This document shows, piece after piece, positions 37,022 through 45,461 of a stretch of DNA of 64,000 nt. The position numbers were made by a program, and so were the translations under genes. The notes under the pieces are model-generated. The model ran no database searches, had not been told where the DNA came from, and was given only the letters and a program-made list of their open reading frames with translations. The first letter of the stretch is position 1. Each line of letters opens with the position of its first letter. This stretch comes from an uncultured Paraprevotella sp. GTDB lineage: Bacteria > Bacteroidota > Bacteroidia > Bacteroidales > Bacteroidaceae. Location: the NCBI GenBank assembly GCA_944320765.1, contig CALUIS010000001.1:124001-188000 (forward strand). Direction: 5' to 3'.

Positions 37022-38481
37022 AACAGGCTATATTGATTATGGCGCATAAGAACAGGGCGCAATTAGAAAAACTCATCAGGTATTTTGAGGGTAAATGTGA
37101 CATTATCATTCATCTGGATAAGAATTCGAAACTTACGGTTGAAGATGAACGTGGTCTGGCTGAACTTCCGGGGGTGGTGCGGGTATTCCGGAAAGTCGCT
37201 GTGCATTGGGGTAGCTATAAACTCCTGTTGTGCCAGTTGTGCCTCCTTGAACAGGCTCTTAAAAACTCAGACTGTCGATATGTCCATTTGATAAGCGGAC
37301 AGGATTATCCTATAAAACCACTCAGCAAATTTTTGGAATTCTTTGATAAGGAGAATAAGGAGTTTATAGGAGGTGTTCATTTGCCCAACCCTCGTTGGGA
37401 TGGAAATACTTATCGCCGGATTCAGTACTATTTCTTGACAGATTGGCTTCGTCCATCGTCGGATGAGCAAATTAGGAAAATATGGAGGTCTGCTGATTTT
37501 CAAGAGAAGTTAGGAATAAGGCGCGGATTTCCCCGTCAAATCAAGCATTTGTATGGCGGATCCGCTTGGTTCTCATTGACAAGGGCTTGTACAGAAGCCG
37601 TTGTTCAATATACGCACAAGCACCGTGCTTTATTACGGAGGTTCCGGTTTACGTTTGTTCCGGACGAGATGTTCATACAAACGGTTGTGAGAAATCTGGA
37701 TATGCCTAATATTCAAATAGCAAACAGTATCTATCGGTTTATACATTGGGAGAAGTCAGGTGATTACCATCCAGCGAATTTGGATGAGGCTCTTTTCTTT
37801 GAAGTTTCTTCTTCTCATGCTTTCTTTGCACGTAAATACGAATATCCCAGTTGTAAACGATTGATGGATTTGACAGATCAATATTTGATTGCCAATGAGG
37901 CTTTGAGTTGTAGTGAGACGGGTGCATGGACTACCCGGACTTTTGTGGGGCATACTTATGACCCGGGGTTGAGCAAAGGGATTGCGTTATTCTGTAAAGT
38001 CTGTAAAATAGGGGATGTAATAGATTTGGGATGTGGCCCAGGCTGGTATGTGGAAGCATTGCGAAGGATGAGAATCGCAGCCGTGGGATATGATGGTAAT
38101 CCTAACACAGAGGACTTTTCAAGGTTGTTGTCTAAAAAGGCTGTATGCAAACCAGCGGATTTAACAGATGATTTGATTCCGGAAGAACCGTTTGGAATGA
38201 CCCTTTTTTTATCTGTCGGAGAATATATTCCTAAGAAGTATGAGGGGAAATTATGGGAGAATCTTGTGAGGTCAACAAACAGGTATTTGGTGGTTGCTTG
38301 GGGGGAACAATTGTCTCCAGGAGTCGTTAACCCTCATGCGGAGGATGAGGTCGTGGAAAGAGCATCTTGCCTTGGATTGGTGAAAGATGAGTTGGCAACG
38401 TATATGTTACGGGAGTATAGTTCTCTGGCAAAGCATAAGAGGTGTTTGGTTGTGTTTGTAAAATCTATAAATAGGATTTAG
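37018..38481 (+). CDS. GT14 (Core-2/I-branching, xylosyltransferase family) glycosyltransferase fused to a SAM methyltransferase
   Basis: 487 residues. Residues 1-280 have the PF02485 pattern: AILIMAHKN, HWGSYKLLLCQ, YVHLISGQDYPIKPL, GGSAWFSLTRA and FVPDEMFIQTVVRN. This family holds beta-1,6-GlcNAc transferases and peptide O-xylosyltransferases. Residues about 300-487 are a Rossmann methyltransferase with VIDLGCGPGWYVEAL and VGYDGNP. It overlaps the mini-adaptor by ATGA, tying it to peptide export. I infer that it may glycosylate the Gly-Ser-Gly units of the precursor and that the methyltransferase part acts on the sugar or peptide. An alternative is a role in capsule synthesis. AT-rich; the composition switches sharply to GC-rich right after its stop. 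Confidence 0.75.
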   Translation: MKQAILIMAHKNRAQLEKLIRYFEGKCDIIIHLDKNSKLTVEDERGLAELPGVVRVFRKVAVHWGSYKLLLCQLCLLEQALKNSDCRYVHLISGQDYPIKPLSKFLEFFDKENKEFIGGVHLPNPRWDGNTYRRIQYYFLTDWLRPSSDEQIRKIWRSADFQEKLGIRRGFPRQIKHLYGGSAWFSLTRACTEAVVQYTHKHRALLRRFRFTFVPDEMFIQTVVRNLDMPNIQIANSIYRFIHWEKSGDYHPANLDEALFFEVSSSHAFFARKYEYPSCKRLMDLTDQYLIANEALSCSETGAWTTRTFVGHTYDPGLSKGIALFCKVCKIGDVIDLGCGPGWYVEALRRMRIAAVGYDGNPNTEDFSRLLSKKAVCKPADLTDDLIPEEPFGMTLFLSVGEYIPKKYEGKLWENLVRSTNRYLVVAWGEQLSPGVVNPHAEDEVVERASCLGLVKDELATYMLREYSSLAKHKRCLVVFVKSINRI

Positions 38482-38485
38482 GTGT

Positions 38486-39076
38486 ATGAAGAAAGACTAC
38501 GATTACCTGATAGTGGGTGCGGGCCTGTTCGGGTCGACCTTCGCGTGGCACGCCCGGCAGGCGGGGAAGCGTTGCCTGGTGATAGACCGGCGTCCGCACA
38601 CGGGCGGGGGCGTGCATGACCGCCTGATAGAGGGCATCAACGTGCACGAGTACGGTCCGCACATCTTCCACACGTCGGACGAGGGGGTGTGGCGGCTGGC
38701 CTGCCGCTTCGTGCGCTTCAACCGTTTCCGCCTGCACGTGAAGGCGAACTACAAGGGGCGGATTTACAGCCTTCCCTTCAACCTGAACACGTTCCGCGAG
38801 ATGTGGGGGACGGCCACGCCGGAGGAGGCGCGGCGGACTCCGGTGACGGTGCTCACTCGGGAGTACCCGGCGGCGTACGTCCCGGGCGGGGAGGCGTATT
38901 ACCCGGTGAACGATGAGCGGAACGACAAGCTTTACGCCCGTTACAAGGCATTGGCGGGGCGGGAGACGGACGTGGTGTTCGGCGGTCGGCTGGCCGAATA
39001 TCGGTATTACGACATGGACCGTACGATGAGGAGCGCGATGGACGCGTGGGAAAGGGAATGCCGGCGGAAAATCTGA
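38486..39076 (+). pseudogene. UDP-galactopyranose mutase copy with a 534-bp in-frame internal deletion
   Basis: 196 residues. The first ~117 codons (LIVGAGLFGSTFAW to TATPEEARR) and the last ~79 (PVTVLTREYPAAYV to the end) are almost identical to glf at 11733-12857; everything between is gone, joined at about 38837. The lost part holds most of the substrate-binding domain and active-site arginines, so mutase activity is not expected. The join lies between similar GCGCGGCGGA and GCGCCGGAAC sequences. The frame is still open and ends at the same codon. Confidence 0.9.
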
Positions 39077-39091
39077 AGAAAGGAGGGACGC

Positions 39092-39459
39092 ATGGAGACG
39101 GAAAAGGAAAGGAAAAGGACGGAACGGTGCGGCTGATCCGCGACAACCCCTTCGGGGCGTTGTACTTCTCGTGGAGCCAGCTGTTCCGCGTGAGCCGCCG
39201 CCTGCTGGAGGCCCTGTCCGCCTTCATCCGCCGCAACAGCAGCTTCTACTACGAGTTCCTGCTTCCCACGCTGGCCTACAACGGAGGCTTCACGGTGCGG
39301 CAGTTCGAGAACTACGGCTACCGCTTCGAGGTGTCGTGGGGGCCTGCGGAGCTGTACGAACAGAAGTACTTGCACGACCGCCGACCGGACACTTTCTACC
39401 ATCCCATCAAGCATCTGGGGATAGTGGATTTCCTTTCTGGTTCGTCCGGTGGTTTTTAG
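39092..39459 (+). pseudogene. Decayed glycosyltransferase-like gene, second copy
   Basis: The start ATG (METEKERKRTE) is shared with the gene at 12873 but meets a stop after 14 codons. Another frame then encodes RLIRDNPFGALYFSW, FRVSRRLLEALSAF, FYYEFLLPTLAYN and PDTFYHPIK to 39459. Compared with 12873-13324, a different and larger piece is missing at the N-terminal side. The 3' end overlaps the convergent trhP stop by four bases. Confidence 0.7.
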
Positions 39460-40706
39460 TCTTTCCGCCCGCTCGCCACCAACTTGTAGAGCTTGTCGTT
39501 GGGGCGGATTTTTTCCGGGACTTTGAACGACACCCTCATGCCTTTCCCCACGGTTTCCACGGGCTGTAGGTCGTAGCGCACTTCCTCCAGCGTCATGAAC
39601 AAGGCTCCTGTGGTGGGGCCGGTGATGAAGAGCTTGTCGCCCACGCTCATGTCGGAAGCCTCGATTTGGAATTCCCCCACGCCGAGCTTGGAGAAGTACT
39701 TGACGGCTTTGCCTACGTACACTTTCTTTTCGGTGGCCGAGGACCCGTAGTTCCGGGTCCATTCGCCTAATGTCTGCCCCAGGTAGTAGCCGTCCCAGAA
39801 TCCCCGGTTGAACACCCGTGCCAGCCGTTCGTCCCATCCGTCCTTCTTTTCTTCGGTGAATGTGCCGTCCAGCACGCTTTGGATGGCTTCCTGGTAGCAT
39901 TGCACCACGGTGTGGACATATTCCGGACCGCGGGCGCGGCCTTCAATCTTGAACACCCGCACGCCGGCCTCCATCATGCGGTCGATGAAGCGGATGGTCT
40001 TCAAGTCTTTCGGGCTCATGATGTATTGGCGGTCTATTTCCAGCTCCAGGTCCGAATCGCGGTCTTTCACGATGTAGGCTTTCCGGCAAACCTGCATACA
40101 TTCCCCCCGGTTGGCAGACCGTCCCATGTTGTCGAGGCTCAGGTAGCACTTGCCGCTCACGGCCATGCAGAGCGCGCCGTGGCAGAACATCTCGATGCGC
40201 ACCGGTTCGCCGCCGGGGCCGCAGATGTGTTGTTCCTCTATCTGCCGGTGTATTTCGCCCACTTGTTCCAGGTTCAGCTCGCGGGCCAGCACCACCACGT
40301 CGGCGAAGGCGGAGTAGAACTTCAGGGCTTCGATGTTGCTGATGTTCAGCTGGGTGGATAGATGCACTTCCTGCCCGATTTGCCGGGCATACATGAGTAC
40401 GGCCACGTCCGAGGCGATGACGGCGGAGATGCCGGCCTCCTTGGCCGCGTCGAGGATGGTGCGCATCAGCGCGAGGTCGCCGTCGTAGATGATGGTATTC
40501 ACGGTCAGGTAGCTTTTCACGCCCTGTTCCGCGCAGGTACGGGCGATTTCCTTCAGGTCGTCGATAGTGAAGGTGCTGGCCGAGTGCGCCCGCATGTTCA
40601 GGTTCTCGATGCCGAAGTAGATGGAGTCTGCCCCGGCCTTGAGGGCGGCGGCCAGCGATTCCCGTGAGCCTACGGGGGCCATGATTTCAAAATCTTTTCT
40701 CGTCAT
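39456..40706 (-). CDS. trhP: Peptidase U32-family protein, likely tRNA hydroxylation protein P
   Basis: 416 residues from the ATG at 40706. It has the U32 blocks MAPVGSRESLAAALKAGAD, YFGIENLNMRAHS and RIEMFCHGALCMAVSGKCYL, with further cysteines in NRGECMQVCRKAY that form the Fe-S site of the family, and GRARGPEYVHTVV. TrhP/YegQ-type proteins use prephenate-linked chemistry to hydroxylate uridine-34 in tRNA; protease activity is not expected. It is divergent from dusB, another tRNA-modification gene, across a 115-base spacer with two facing promoters. Confidence 0.82.
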   Translation of the reverse strand: MTRKDFEIMAPVGSRESLAAALKAGADSIYFGIENLNMRAHSASTFTIDDLKEIARTCAEQGVKSYLTVNTIIYDGDLALMRTILDAAKEAGISAVIASDVAVLMYARQIGQEVHLSTQLNISNIEALKFYSAFADVVVLARELNLEQVGEIHRQIEEQHICGPGGEPVRIEMFCHGALCMAVSGKCYLSLDNMGRSANRGECMQVCRKAYIVKDRDSDLELEIDRQYIMSPKDLKTIRFIDRMMEAGVRVFKIEGRARGPEYVHTVVQCYQEAIQSVLDGTFTEEKKDGWDERLARVFNRGFWDGYYLGQTLGEWTRNYGSSATEKKVYVGKAVKYFSKLGVGEFQIEASDMSVGDKLFITGPTTGALFMTLEEVRYDLQPVETVGKGMRVSFKVPEKIRPNDKLYKLVASGRKD

Positions 40707-40724
40707 GCTGGTGGAATTTGGGTG

Positions 40725-40732
40725 CAAATATA
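40725..40732 (-). promoter_or_regulatory. -7 box TATATTTG upstream of trhP
   Basis: The minus-strand sequence matches TANNTTTG, 18 bases before the trhP ATG, and faces the dusB promoter. Confidence 0.6.
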
Positions 40733-40808
40733 CGGCCTTTTCCTGACATGAAAGGGCAGTGGGTGTCTTTTTTGAGGTTTCCGTTTGTCAGATTGGCCTT
40801 TCTTGGCG

Positions 40809-40816
40809 TATCTTTG
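40809..40816 (+). promoter_or_regulatory. -7 box TATCTTTG directly before dusB
   Basis: TATCTTTG ends only five bases before the dusB ATG at 40822. With a normal start about seven bases downstream of the box, the mRNA would be leaderless or nearly so. TTGG about 20 bases upstream may serve as the -33 element. Confidence 0.6.
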
Positions 40817-40821
40817 CACCC

Positions 40822-41850
40822 ATGAAGATAGGAAATATAGAGTTCGGGCCTCGTCCCGTGTTTCTCGCTCCGATGGAGGATGTGACGGACATCGGGTTCC
40901 GTCTGTTGTGCAAGCGGTTGGGCGCGTCGATGGTGTATTCCGAGTTTGTGGCGGCCGATGCCTTGGTGCGGATGGTCAACCGCAGTCTGGAAAAGCTGGC
41001 CGTGTGCGACGACGAGCGTCCCGTGGCCATACAGATTTACGGGAAGGAGCCGGGGCCGATGGCCGATGCCGCCCGCATCGTGGTGGAACGGGCGCACCCT
41101 GACGTACTCGACCTGAATTTCGGTTGCCCTGTCAGGAAGGTGGCCGGCAAGGGTGCGGGTGCGGGCATGTTGCAGAACATTCCCAAGATGTTGGAAATCA
41201 CGCGGGCCGTGGTGGACGCGGTGGATGTTCCCGTCACGGTGAAGACCCGCCTGGGGTGGGACGACAGCCATAAAATCATTGTGGACTTGGCGGAGCGGCT
41301 GCAGGACTGCGGCGTCCAGGCCCTGACCATCCACGGGCGGACCCGCGCCCAGATGTACACCGGCGAGGCGGACTGGACGCTGATTGGCGAGGTGAAACGG
41401 AATCCGCGCATGAGGATTCCCATCATCGGCAATGGCGACATCACGTCGGCCTCCCGTGCCAGGGAGTGTTTTGAGTGCTACGGGGTGGATGCCGTCATGG
41501 TGGGGCGTGCCACATTCGGCCGGCCCTGGATTTTCAAGGAAATCATGGATTTGCTGCATCCCGGCGCGGTGTCGGCGGGGCAGGTGGTGCGGAGCGTATA
41601 TCCGCCCATGAGCGACGACTGGAAGATAGATGTGCTCAAGGAGCAGGTACTCACCAGCGTGCGACGCATTGATGAATACCGGGGCATCCTGCACAGCCGC
41701 CGCCACTTGGCCGCCTCCCCGGTGTTCAAGGGCATTCCCAACTTCAGGGACACGCGCATCGCCATGCTCCGCGCGGAGACGGTGGACGAACTGTTCGCCG
41801 TGCTGGAGCGTGCGCGGGAAGCCGTGCGGCAGGCGGATCAGACTGAGTAA
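40822..41850 (+). CDS. dusB: tRNA-dihydrouridine synthase
   Basis: 342 residues. It has the FMN-binding TIM-barrel blocks FLAPMEDVTDIGFR, AIQIYGKEP, LNFGCPVRKVAGKGAG (with the catalytic Cys), TVKTRLGW, ALTIHGRTRAQ, IIGNGDI and VMVGRATFGRPWIF. It reduces specific uridines in tRNA to dihydrouridine with NADPH. The start is fixed by homology (KIGNIEFGPRP) and by the promoter just upstream. The HD-domain gene follows after 28 bases. Confidence 0.93.
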   Translation: MKIGNIEFGPRPVFLAPMEDVTDIGFRLLCKRLGASMVYSEFVAADALVRMVNRSLEKLAVCDDERPVAIQIYGKEPGPMADAARIVVERAHPDVLDLNFGCPVRKVAGKGAGAGMLQNIPKMLEITRAVVDAVDVPVTVKTRLGWDDSHKIIVDLAERLQDCGVQALTIHGRTRAQMYTGEADWTLIGEVKRNPRMRIPIIGNGDITSASRARECFECYGVDAVMVGRATFGRPWIFKEIMDLLHPGAVSAGQVVRSVYPPMSDDWKIDVLKEQVLTSVRRIDEYRGILHSRRHLAASPVFKGIPNFRDTRIAMLRAETVDELFAVLERAREAVRQADQTE

Positions 41851-41878
41851 CAGGATAAGTGAGGAAGGAGAAAGCGAT

Positions 41879-42391
41879 ATGGATGACAAGACGAGACTGA
41901 AAGACCGGCTGGCCTGGCGGGTGACGGACTTTTACATCGCCAACCCTCCGGCGTTGGAACAAATCACGCATACGCAGGCCGTGGCGGCCTACACGCGTCT
42001 TATCGCCACGGGCGAGGGATGGGAAGGCGGCCAAATCGAGCTGGTGGAGATGGCGGCCTGGCTGCACGACATCGGCTGTCCCGCAGCGCGGCGGCTGTAT
42101 GGCGACAGCCTGCCGGTACACCAGCAGGAGGAAGGCCGCAAGCTGGCGGAAGAGTGGTTGCGCGACGAGGGCGGGCTGACGGAAGAAGAGAAGGGATGGC
42201 TGGCCGACGTGGTAGGAAGCCATCACCGCATGGATACGGCCCGCAAGCTTCATTTCGAGCCTTTGTTCGAGGCCGATCTGATTGTCAACATGGCCGAAGG
42301 ATATTATCAGCTTTCGCAAGCTGCCCATTTCTACAAAAAGATGGTGACGACCCGGACGGGACGCTCTTTTTTCAAGGCTTTGTTCCTTTGA
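41879..42391 (+). CDS. HD-domain metal-dependent phosphohydrolase
   Basis: 170 residues from the ATG at 41879. The HD site is visible as HTQAVAAY (first His), AAWLHDIGCPAARR (His-Asp) and SHHRMD (metal-binding His pair), with a final Asp in EADLIVNM. Proteins of this size hydrolyse phosphomonoesters of nucleotides or sugars; the substrate is unknown. It lies downstream of dusB on the same strand and probably shares its transcript. Confidence 0.82.
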   Translation: MDDKTRLKDRLAWRVTDFYIANPPALEQITHTQAVAAYTRLIATGEGWEGGQIELVEMAAWLHDIGCPAARRLYGDSLPVHQQEEGRKLAEEWLRDEGGLTEEEKGWLADVVGSHHRMDTARKLHFEPLFEADLIVNMAEGYYQLSQAAHFYKKMVTTRTGRSFFKALFL

Positions 42392-43064
42392 GGTCGCGGA
42401 ACGGCATTTTGTCAATTTGTCACGGGCGGGGCGCGAGACTCGCGTATTTCTGTCCGTCGGGCGTGATGATGGAAAATTCGGGCGTATCTTGGGGGGGCGG
42501 AGAGGGCGGAATGTCAGCCTTTCCGGCGGTTTGCTTCCGTTTGGATGCGGTATGGGAGCGGCTGGCGCATGGGACGCGGCTTTGCGTCAGCGGAAAGGCG
42601 GGATGTCCGGCATTTTGTCATTCCGTTTTTGTGTGCGGAAGCCTTCCAATTAGCCGGAAAATGGTGGCCGGGGCTGTGGATTTTTCCCTTTTCCGGACAA
42701 AAAATCGCGGCTTTGCGGCATACGTTCTCCGGCTTTGCGGCAAGATGAAAATTTCTTTCAGCAAAGACGGAAATTTCTTGCCGCAAAGAAATCGGAATTT
42801 TGGCGGAGAAATGTCCGTATGGAGCAGTTCCGGCGGCTGTTTTTTAACGTTTGCCCCTCTGGATTGGAACTTTTGGATGCAGGACAAGTTGCGGATTCCG
42901 TGGAAATCCTTGCATTTTGAAAGGTCTTCTCCGGAATCCGTAACTTTTTGTATTTCTGGAAAGAGGGGCTATGGTTGTGTGGCGGTGGCGGTAGGCTGGC
43001 TTGATTTATCAAAGTATATCTTATATTTTTCTTGCTATGGTTCATTTTTTCCATTCGTGTTTTA
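42392..43064. other. Non-coding stretch of about 670 bases
   Basis: No convincing gene: an open frame runs through it, but its product is low-complexity and has no family motifs. CGGCATTTTGTCA occurs twice (about 42403 and 42608), and several CGGAAATTT / GCAAAGA-like words recur. It may be degenerate coding DNA upstream of the broken ATPase gene. Confidence 0.4.
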
Positions 43065-43072
43065 TATCTTTG
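43065..43072 (+). promoter_or_regulatory. -7 box TATCTTTG before the ATPase remnant
   Basis: TATCTTTG matches the consensus, 18 bases before the ATG at 43091, so the remnant probably still has its own promoter. Confidence 0.55.
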
Positions 43073-43090
43073 CATCAAAATGCCTTGCTT

Positions 43091-43453
43091 ATGGAAATAA
43101 TCGAACGCCCGGCTTATCTCGGTCACATCGTCTCGCATTTGGGTAAAGGGATGATGATTATCCTTGTCGGGCAGCGCAGGGTCGGCAAAAACTGTATGCT
43201 CAAGCAATTGCAGTTCTGGCTGCAAGCGAATAGAAGCGCGTCCAACGTGGTATATGTCAACAAGGAGTTTCATGCCTTCAGGGACATAGCCACGGCCGAT
43301 GACTTGTACGGGTACGCTACGGCGAACCTCCCTGAGGGAGGCGACAACTACCCGGAGTATGTCGTTTCGATGGATCCGGTCAGCGGCGGCTTGCCCGAAT
43401 ATCCGGGCATCATACACATCCACTTGCGTGAGTTCCTTATGATTGATTTCTGA
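43091..43453 (+). pseudogene. Internally deleted AAA ATPase (DUF4143-type)
   Basis: 120 residues. It starts EIIERPAYLGHIV with a Walker A-like GQRRVGKNCMLKQL (the usual Ser/Thr after GK is Asn here), continues to VVYVNKEFHAF and then jumps to PEYVVSMDPVSGGLPEY and IIHIHLREFLM, the C-terminal end of the same family. Full proteins have about 400 residues, so some 280 (Walker B, DUF4143) are missing, in frame. The promoter is kept. The product is unlikely to be an active ATPase. Confidence 0.7.
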
Positions 43454-43493
43454 TTTTTCTGCGACATCCTGTCCAGTTTTGAGGAATGTCCGT

Positions 43494-45461
43494 TCATTTC
43501 TTGGTCAATTCTTCTATCATATGTACGAGCCGGTCCTTCTCGCTGGGGCGGGGCGCGTCTTTGGTGACGAGCTTCCCTTCCTTGTCGAACAGGGCGTAGG
43601 AGGGGTAGCCCCGGTTGAGGAGGATGCGCTCGACGGCCTCCTGCTGTTCGGCGGGCAGGTTGTAGTGTACGGTCTGCGGCCCCACGCAGCCGTATTCCTT
43701 GATGATTTGTTTCCAGGAGGCGTCCGAAGAGCGGTTGGCGAGGTAGAGGAACACCACGTCGCGGCCCTTCAGGGCTTCCTTGGCGGCGGGGGCGAAAAGC
43801 TTCATGTCGTGCTTGCAGGGGCCGCACCATGTGCCCCAGATGTCGGTATAGACCACTTTCCCGCGACAGGGGGCGAGGAGGCGGCGCAGGATTTCCTCGC
43901 CGTCTGTCAGTCCGGCCACGATGTCGTTCGTCCGGAGAGAGCCTTGGTAGTCGAAGTCGGCGGGCTGATAGGCCTCTTGCTGACGGGTGAGGATGTCGCG
44001 CAGGCCGGGTGTCCGGACGCGTCTCATCGCTTCGTCGAATACATATTGTGGGAGCGGGATGTGCGACTGCCTTAAAGCTTCCATCGTGCTTCGTGCCTTG
44101 ACGTAATCTTTCCGGGGGTCAGGGAGCGGGAGGGTGTCGAATATGTTCCAATAGGACTGCAGGGTCGTGATTTTAAGGTACTCCAGAGCGTTCTTCTTGA
44201 ATTCCGGGATTTGTTCAAGTGCCTCATAGACTTGAGAATGAAGTGAATCATACTTCATTTGTAGTGCTTTGTCGTTGGCAAACTCGTTCTTCAACGTTTC
44301 GATTTGGTCGAAAAGCAGTGCGATGCTGTCCGGCATCCGGAAGTCGTTCTGTCGGTCGAGGACTTTCCGTAGCAGGCCTGCGTTGAGCGTGATGCGTCCG
44401 TGGCGGTTGGCCAGATAGTCTTGATAAACGGTGTGCCAGTTCCAGAATGAATCATAGTAATCGCTGACGAAAGTCGGGGTGGCGGGCAGGGAGGCAAGCA
44501 GGGAATCTATCAGCTGCGTGATGCCCGGGTGGGTCTGTTCGCGTCCTTCCACGCACGTTTCAAACATTTGTTCTCCCAAACCTTGGAGGGCGCTGTATCC
44601 GATGAGTTCCTTGGCTGTTTGGCGGAATATGGCCGAGAGATTCGGGTGTGCCGCTGTCATGCTGTCCAGACGGGCGTCGCATTGGACGATGGCTTTCCGT
44701 ATTTCGCTGAGCGCCGTGCTGTCGTCCGGTTCATGGGGGTATTGTATGGAACGCGGGTAGGCACTGAAGGCATCGATTGGTACCTGGCTCATTTCAAGTT
44801 CCAGTCGACTGTCTTTGCCCATGATGTAGGGTGTACCGTCCAAAAAACTGAAGAAGACGGTTTCTCCAGGACTGAGCCACAATTCATGAATGAATCTTTG
44901 TGGCTGAAGGAGGAATACTTGCAACCTTCCGGACAGCGGAAGGCGGATTTCGAAGAATCCGGCGGAGTCGGTTCGTGCGGAGACTTCGTTCCGGTTAATG
45001 TAATCCAATGCGTCGTAATGGGATACCTCGAAGCGCAGATGACGGGCATTGGGGATATAGCCCCGTATGGTTGCGGTATCCGTCTCGTAGTCGCACGGCG
45101 CGGGCGGCGTGTCGTCCGCCGGGAGGTAGGGGAGGATGCCCTTGGCCGTGTTCCACCGGCGGTAGGTCTGCGGACGGCTGCCGTTCACGGCGATGGTGCA
45201 GGTGGTGTCGCTTGTCGGGCGGAGTTCGGCTCGGAGGCGTTCGTCGCCGTGGCGGAGCGTCAGGATGCGGCGGTCGCCGTCCTTCCGGTCGGATTCGTAC
45301 TGCCACGGCCGATCATCGTACACGGCGAACCTGTCTGCAAAGCCCCAGGCCCACAAGCCTTGGCTGTCCATCCAGCATTCCATCTGTGGTTGTTGCGCAC
45401 GGAGCGGATGGATGCCCCATCCCAAGAGGATGAGGAGGAGCAGGAGAGTTTTCTGTCTCAT
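43494..45461 (-). CDS. TlpA-like thiol-disulfide oxidoreductase with long N-terminal domain (first of a pair)
   Basis: 655 residues from MRQKTLLLLLILLGWG, a clear signal peptide ending near LRAQ. Residues 25-500 form a beta-rich then helical periplasmic region without a named domain. The C-terminal thioredoxin fold (about 515-655) has WGTWCGPCKHD and a cis-Pro segment GYPSYALFD. Such proteins reduce or transfer disulfides in the periplasm. It overlaps the upstream paralogue by ATGA (45458-45461). The substrate is not predictable; similar proteins in Bacteroidetes form large paralogous sets. Confidence 0.82.
   Translation of the reverse strand: MRQKTLLLLLILLGWGIHPLRAQQPQMECWMDSQGLWAWGFADRFAVYDDRPWQYESDRKDGDRRILTLRHGDERLRAELRPTSDTTCTIAVNGSRPQTYRRWNTAKGILPYLPADDTPPAPCDYETDTATIRGYIPNARHLRFEVSHYDALDYINRNEVSARTDSAGFFEIRLPLSGRLQVFLLQPQRFIHELWLSPGETVFFSFLDGTPYIMGKDSRLELEMSQVPIDAFSAYPRSIQYPHEPDDSTALSEIRKAIVQCDARLDSMTAAHPNLSAIFRQTAKELIGYSALQGLGEQMFETCVEGREQTHPGITQLIDSLLASLPATPTFVSDYYDSFWNWHTVYQDYLANRHGRITLNAGLLRKVLDRQNDFRMPDSIALLFDQIETLKNEFANDKALQMKYDSLHSQVYEALEQIPEFKKNALEYLKITTLQSYWNIFDTLPLPDPRKDYVKARSTMEALRQSHIPLPQYVFDEAMRRVRTPGLRDILTRQQEAYQPADFDYQGSLRTNDIVAGLTDGEEILRRLLAPCRGKVVYTDIWGTWCGPCKHDMKLFAPAAKEALKGRDVVFLYLANRSSDASWKQIIKEYGCVGPQTVHYNLPAEQQEAVERILLNRGYPSYALFDKEGKLVTKDAPRPSEKDRLVHMIEELTKK

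Noticed and set aside
38486..39076. Second functional UDP-galactopyranose mutase
   Set aside because: 178 internal codons are missing, including most of the substrate-binding domain.
42019..43146. 375-codon plus-strand open frame after the HD gene
   Set aside because: Its start lies inside the HD gene in another frame, the product is low-complexity, and it runs over a promoter and the start of the ATPase remnant.
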